A stretch of 64,000 bases of DNA from Teratosphaeria epicoccoides. Its lineage: Eukaryota > Ascomycota > Dothideomycetes > Mycosphaerellales > Teratosphaeriaceae. Below, piece after piece: positions 63,486 through 64,000 of the stretch (its first letter is position 1; each line of letters opens with the position of its first letter). The notes below the pieces were generated by a model, which did not search any database, was not told the DNA's origin, and worked only from the letters and a program-made list of their open reading frames with translations. The stretch spans positions 30,682 through 94,681 of the forward strand of contig JADDMT010000110.1 in assembly GCA_021401465.1 (NCBI GenBank), in the 5' to 3' direction. Position numbers and translations under genes: made by a program.

Positions 63486-64000
63486 GGGCCCTAAGCTGAA
63501 GTCGTGTAGGCCCTTCACTATTCTCATGGACTATAAAAACCTAGAGTACTTCATGGTCAAGCGACAGCTGTCTGAGCGGCAGATACAGTAGTATGAGACC
63601 CTCGCGCAATTCTAGTTCTCCTTAGTATATCGCCTAGGCGCTAAAGGAGTAGTCCCGGACGCATTGTCGAGACGAGAACAGGACACGCTAGGGGCAGAAG
63701 ATAAGGAATCACGGTTTAAGAGGTTTTTAGACCTAGAAGTCGTGGAGAGTTAGCTAGACCCCGTGGACAAGAGTAGAGACGTCGTACTAATTACCTCGAC
63801 TAGCCTACTACCTACTACTGTAGTAGAGAACGAATAGCAACTCGCTAACTCCGTAACCTCTAACTAGGAGCCCATTAGGCCGTTCTAGGACGGCACCCTT
63901 AATGACTTATAGGCAGCCATAGTAGAGAAAGACAAGCTGTACTCGACAGTGTTAAAAGCAGTAAAGGGCGGCTCCTAGGCGCTACTAGCTAGAGCGAGGC
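63486..64000 (+). mobile_element. Gypsy B, continuation (RNase H end and spacer to integrase)
   Basis: The frame interrupted at 49,749 resumes here: GPKLKSCRPFTILMDYKNLE, then YFMVKRQLSERQI, GAKGVVPDALSRRE (63,630-63,685), the usual end of Gypsy RNase H, followed by the acidic spacer before integrase. The window ends before integrase motifs. Stops are TAG/TAA only in the part read. The 3' LTR of B and the missing remainder of Gypsy A should follow beyond the window. Confidence 0.8.

Noticed and set aside
1..64000. tRNA or rRNA genes
   Set aside because: GTTCGA-type B-box words occur (for example near 20,277), but none has a matching A box, anticodon arm and acceptor pairing at the right distance. 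No rRNA-like conserved stretch was seen.

Overview
The window looks like a filamentous ascomycete (Pezizomycotina) chromosome segment, possibly a dothideomycete; the class is a guess. Genes are compact. Short introns of about 47-100 bp with GT..AG ends and CTAAC/CTGAC-like branch sites join reading frames in phase. F-box, kinase-like, secreted and coiled-coil proteins are common. Long stretches are repeats whose old reading frames are cut almost only by TAG and TAA where Gln (CAG/CAA) or Trp (TGG) is expected. That is the CpA-to-TpA footprint of repeat-induced point mutation (RIP).

Layout. (1) 1-9.6 kb is gene-bearing but eroded. It holds a poly-Ala/poly-Pro coiled-coil protein, old repeats, the C-terminal half of a DUF3435/FluG-type tyrosine recombinase (the family of Crypton recombinases and Starship captains), a four-helix membrane protein, a two-exon hypothetical, a broken secreted protein and a coiled-coil protein. 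(2) 9.6-12.6 kb is an AT-rich RIP block. It runs into a ferric-reductase-like gene (12.67-14.33 kb) carrying about 19 in-frame TAG/TAA codons. (3) 14.3-24 kb is the best-preserved part: small secreted or cysteine-rich proteins, an FHA-plus-pseudokinase protein, a five-exon J-domain protein (824 aa), an F-box protein and a three-exon protein of unknown role. (4) 24-40 kb mixes intact genes (zinc-finger-like, F-box, kinase-like) with broken ones: a copy of RNA polymerase I subunit RPA12 with a premature stop, a JmjC-like gene, and an APH-family gene with a one-base frameshift. It also carries several minisatellites.

(5) 40.1-64 kb is a nest of RIP-mutated transposons. An rve-type integrase remnant is followed by Ty3/Gypsy element A. 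Gypsy B is inserted in A just after its RNase H. A 13,732-bp element with terminal inverted repeats and a TA target duplication (49,752-63,483) is inserted in the RNase H of B. Removing that element restores the Gypsy B frame. The element encodes a Plavaka-like (CACTA/KDZ-type) transposase and also a MYND zinc-finger protein, a methyltransferase-like protein and at least one further large gene. Copies of a CTAGTATACTAG palindrome lie near both ends and inside. This cargo-carrying transposon is the most interesting object in the window.

A second, weaker hypothesis is that the DUF3435 remnant and the ferric-reductase pseudogene, on the same strand about 8 kb apart, are relics of a Starship giant transposon, where these two gene types are known to occur together. 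Splice sites and starts were read by eye, and family calls rest on motifs remembered from the families, not on searches.
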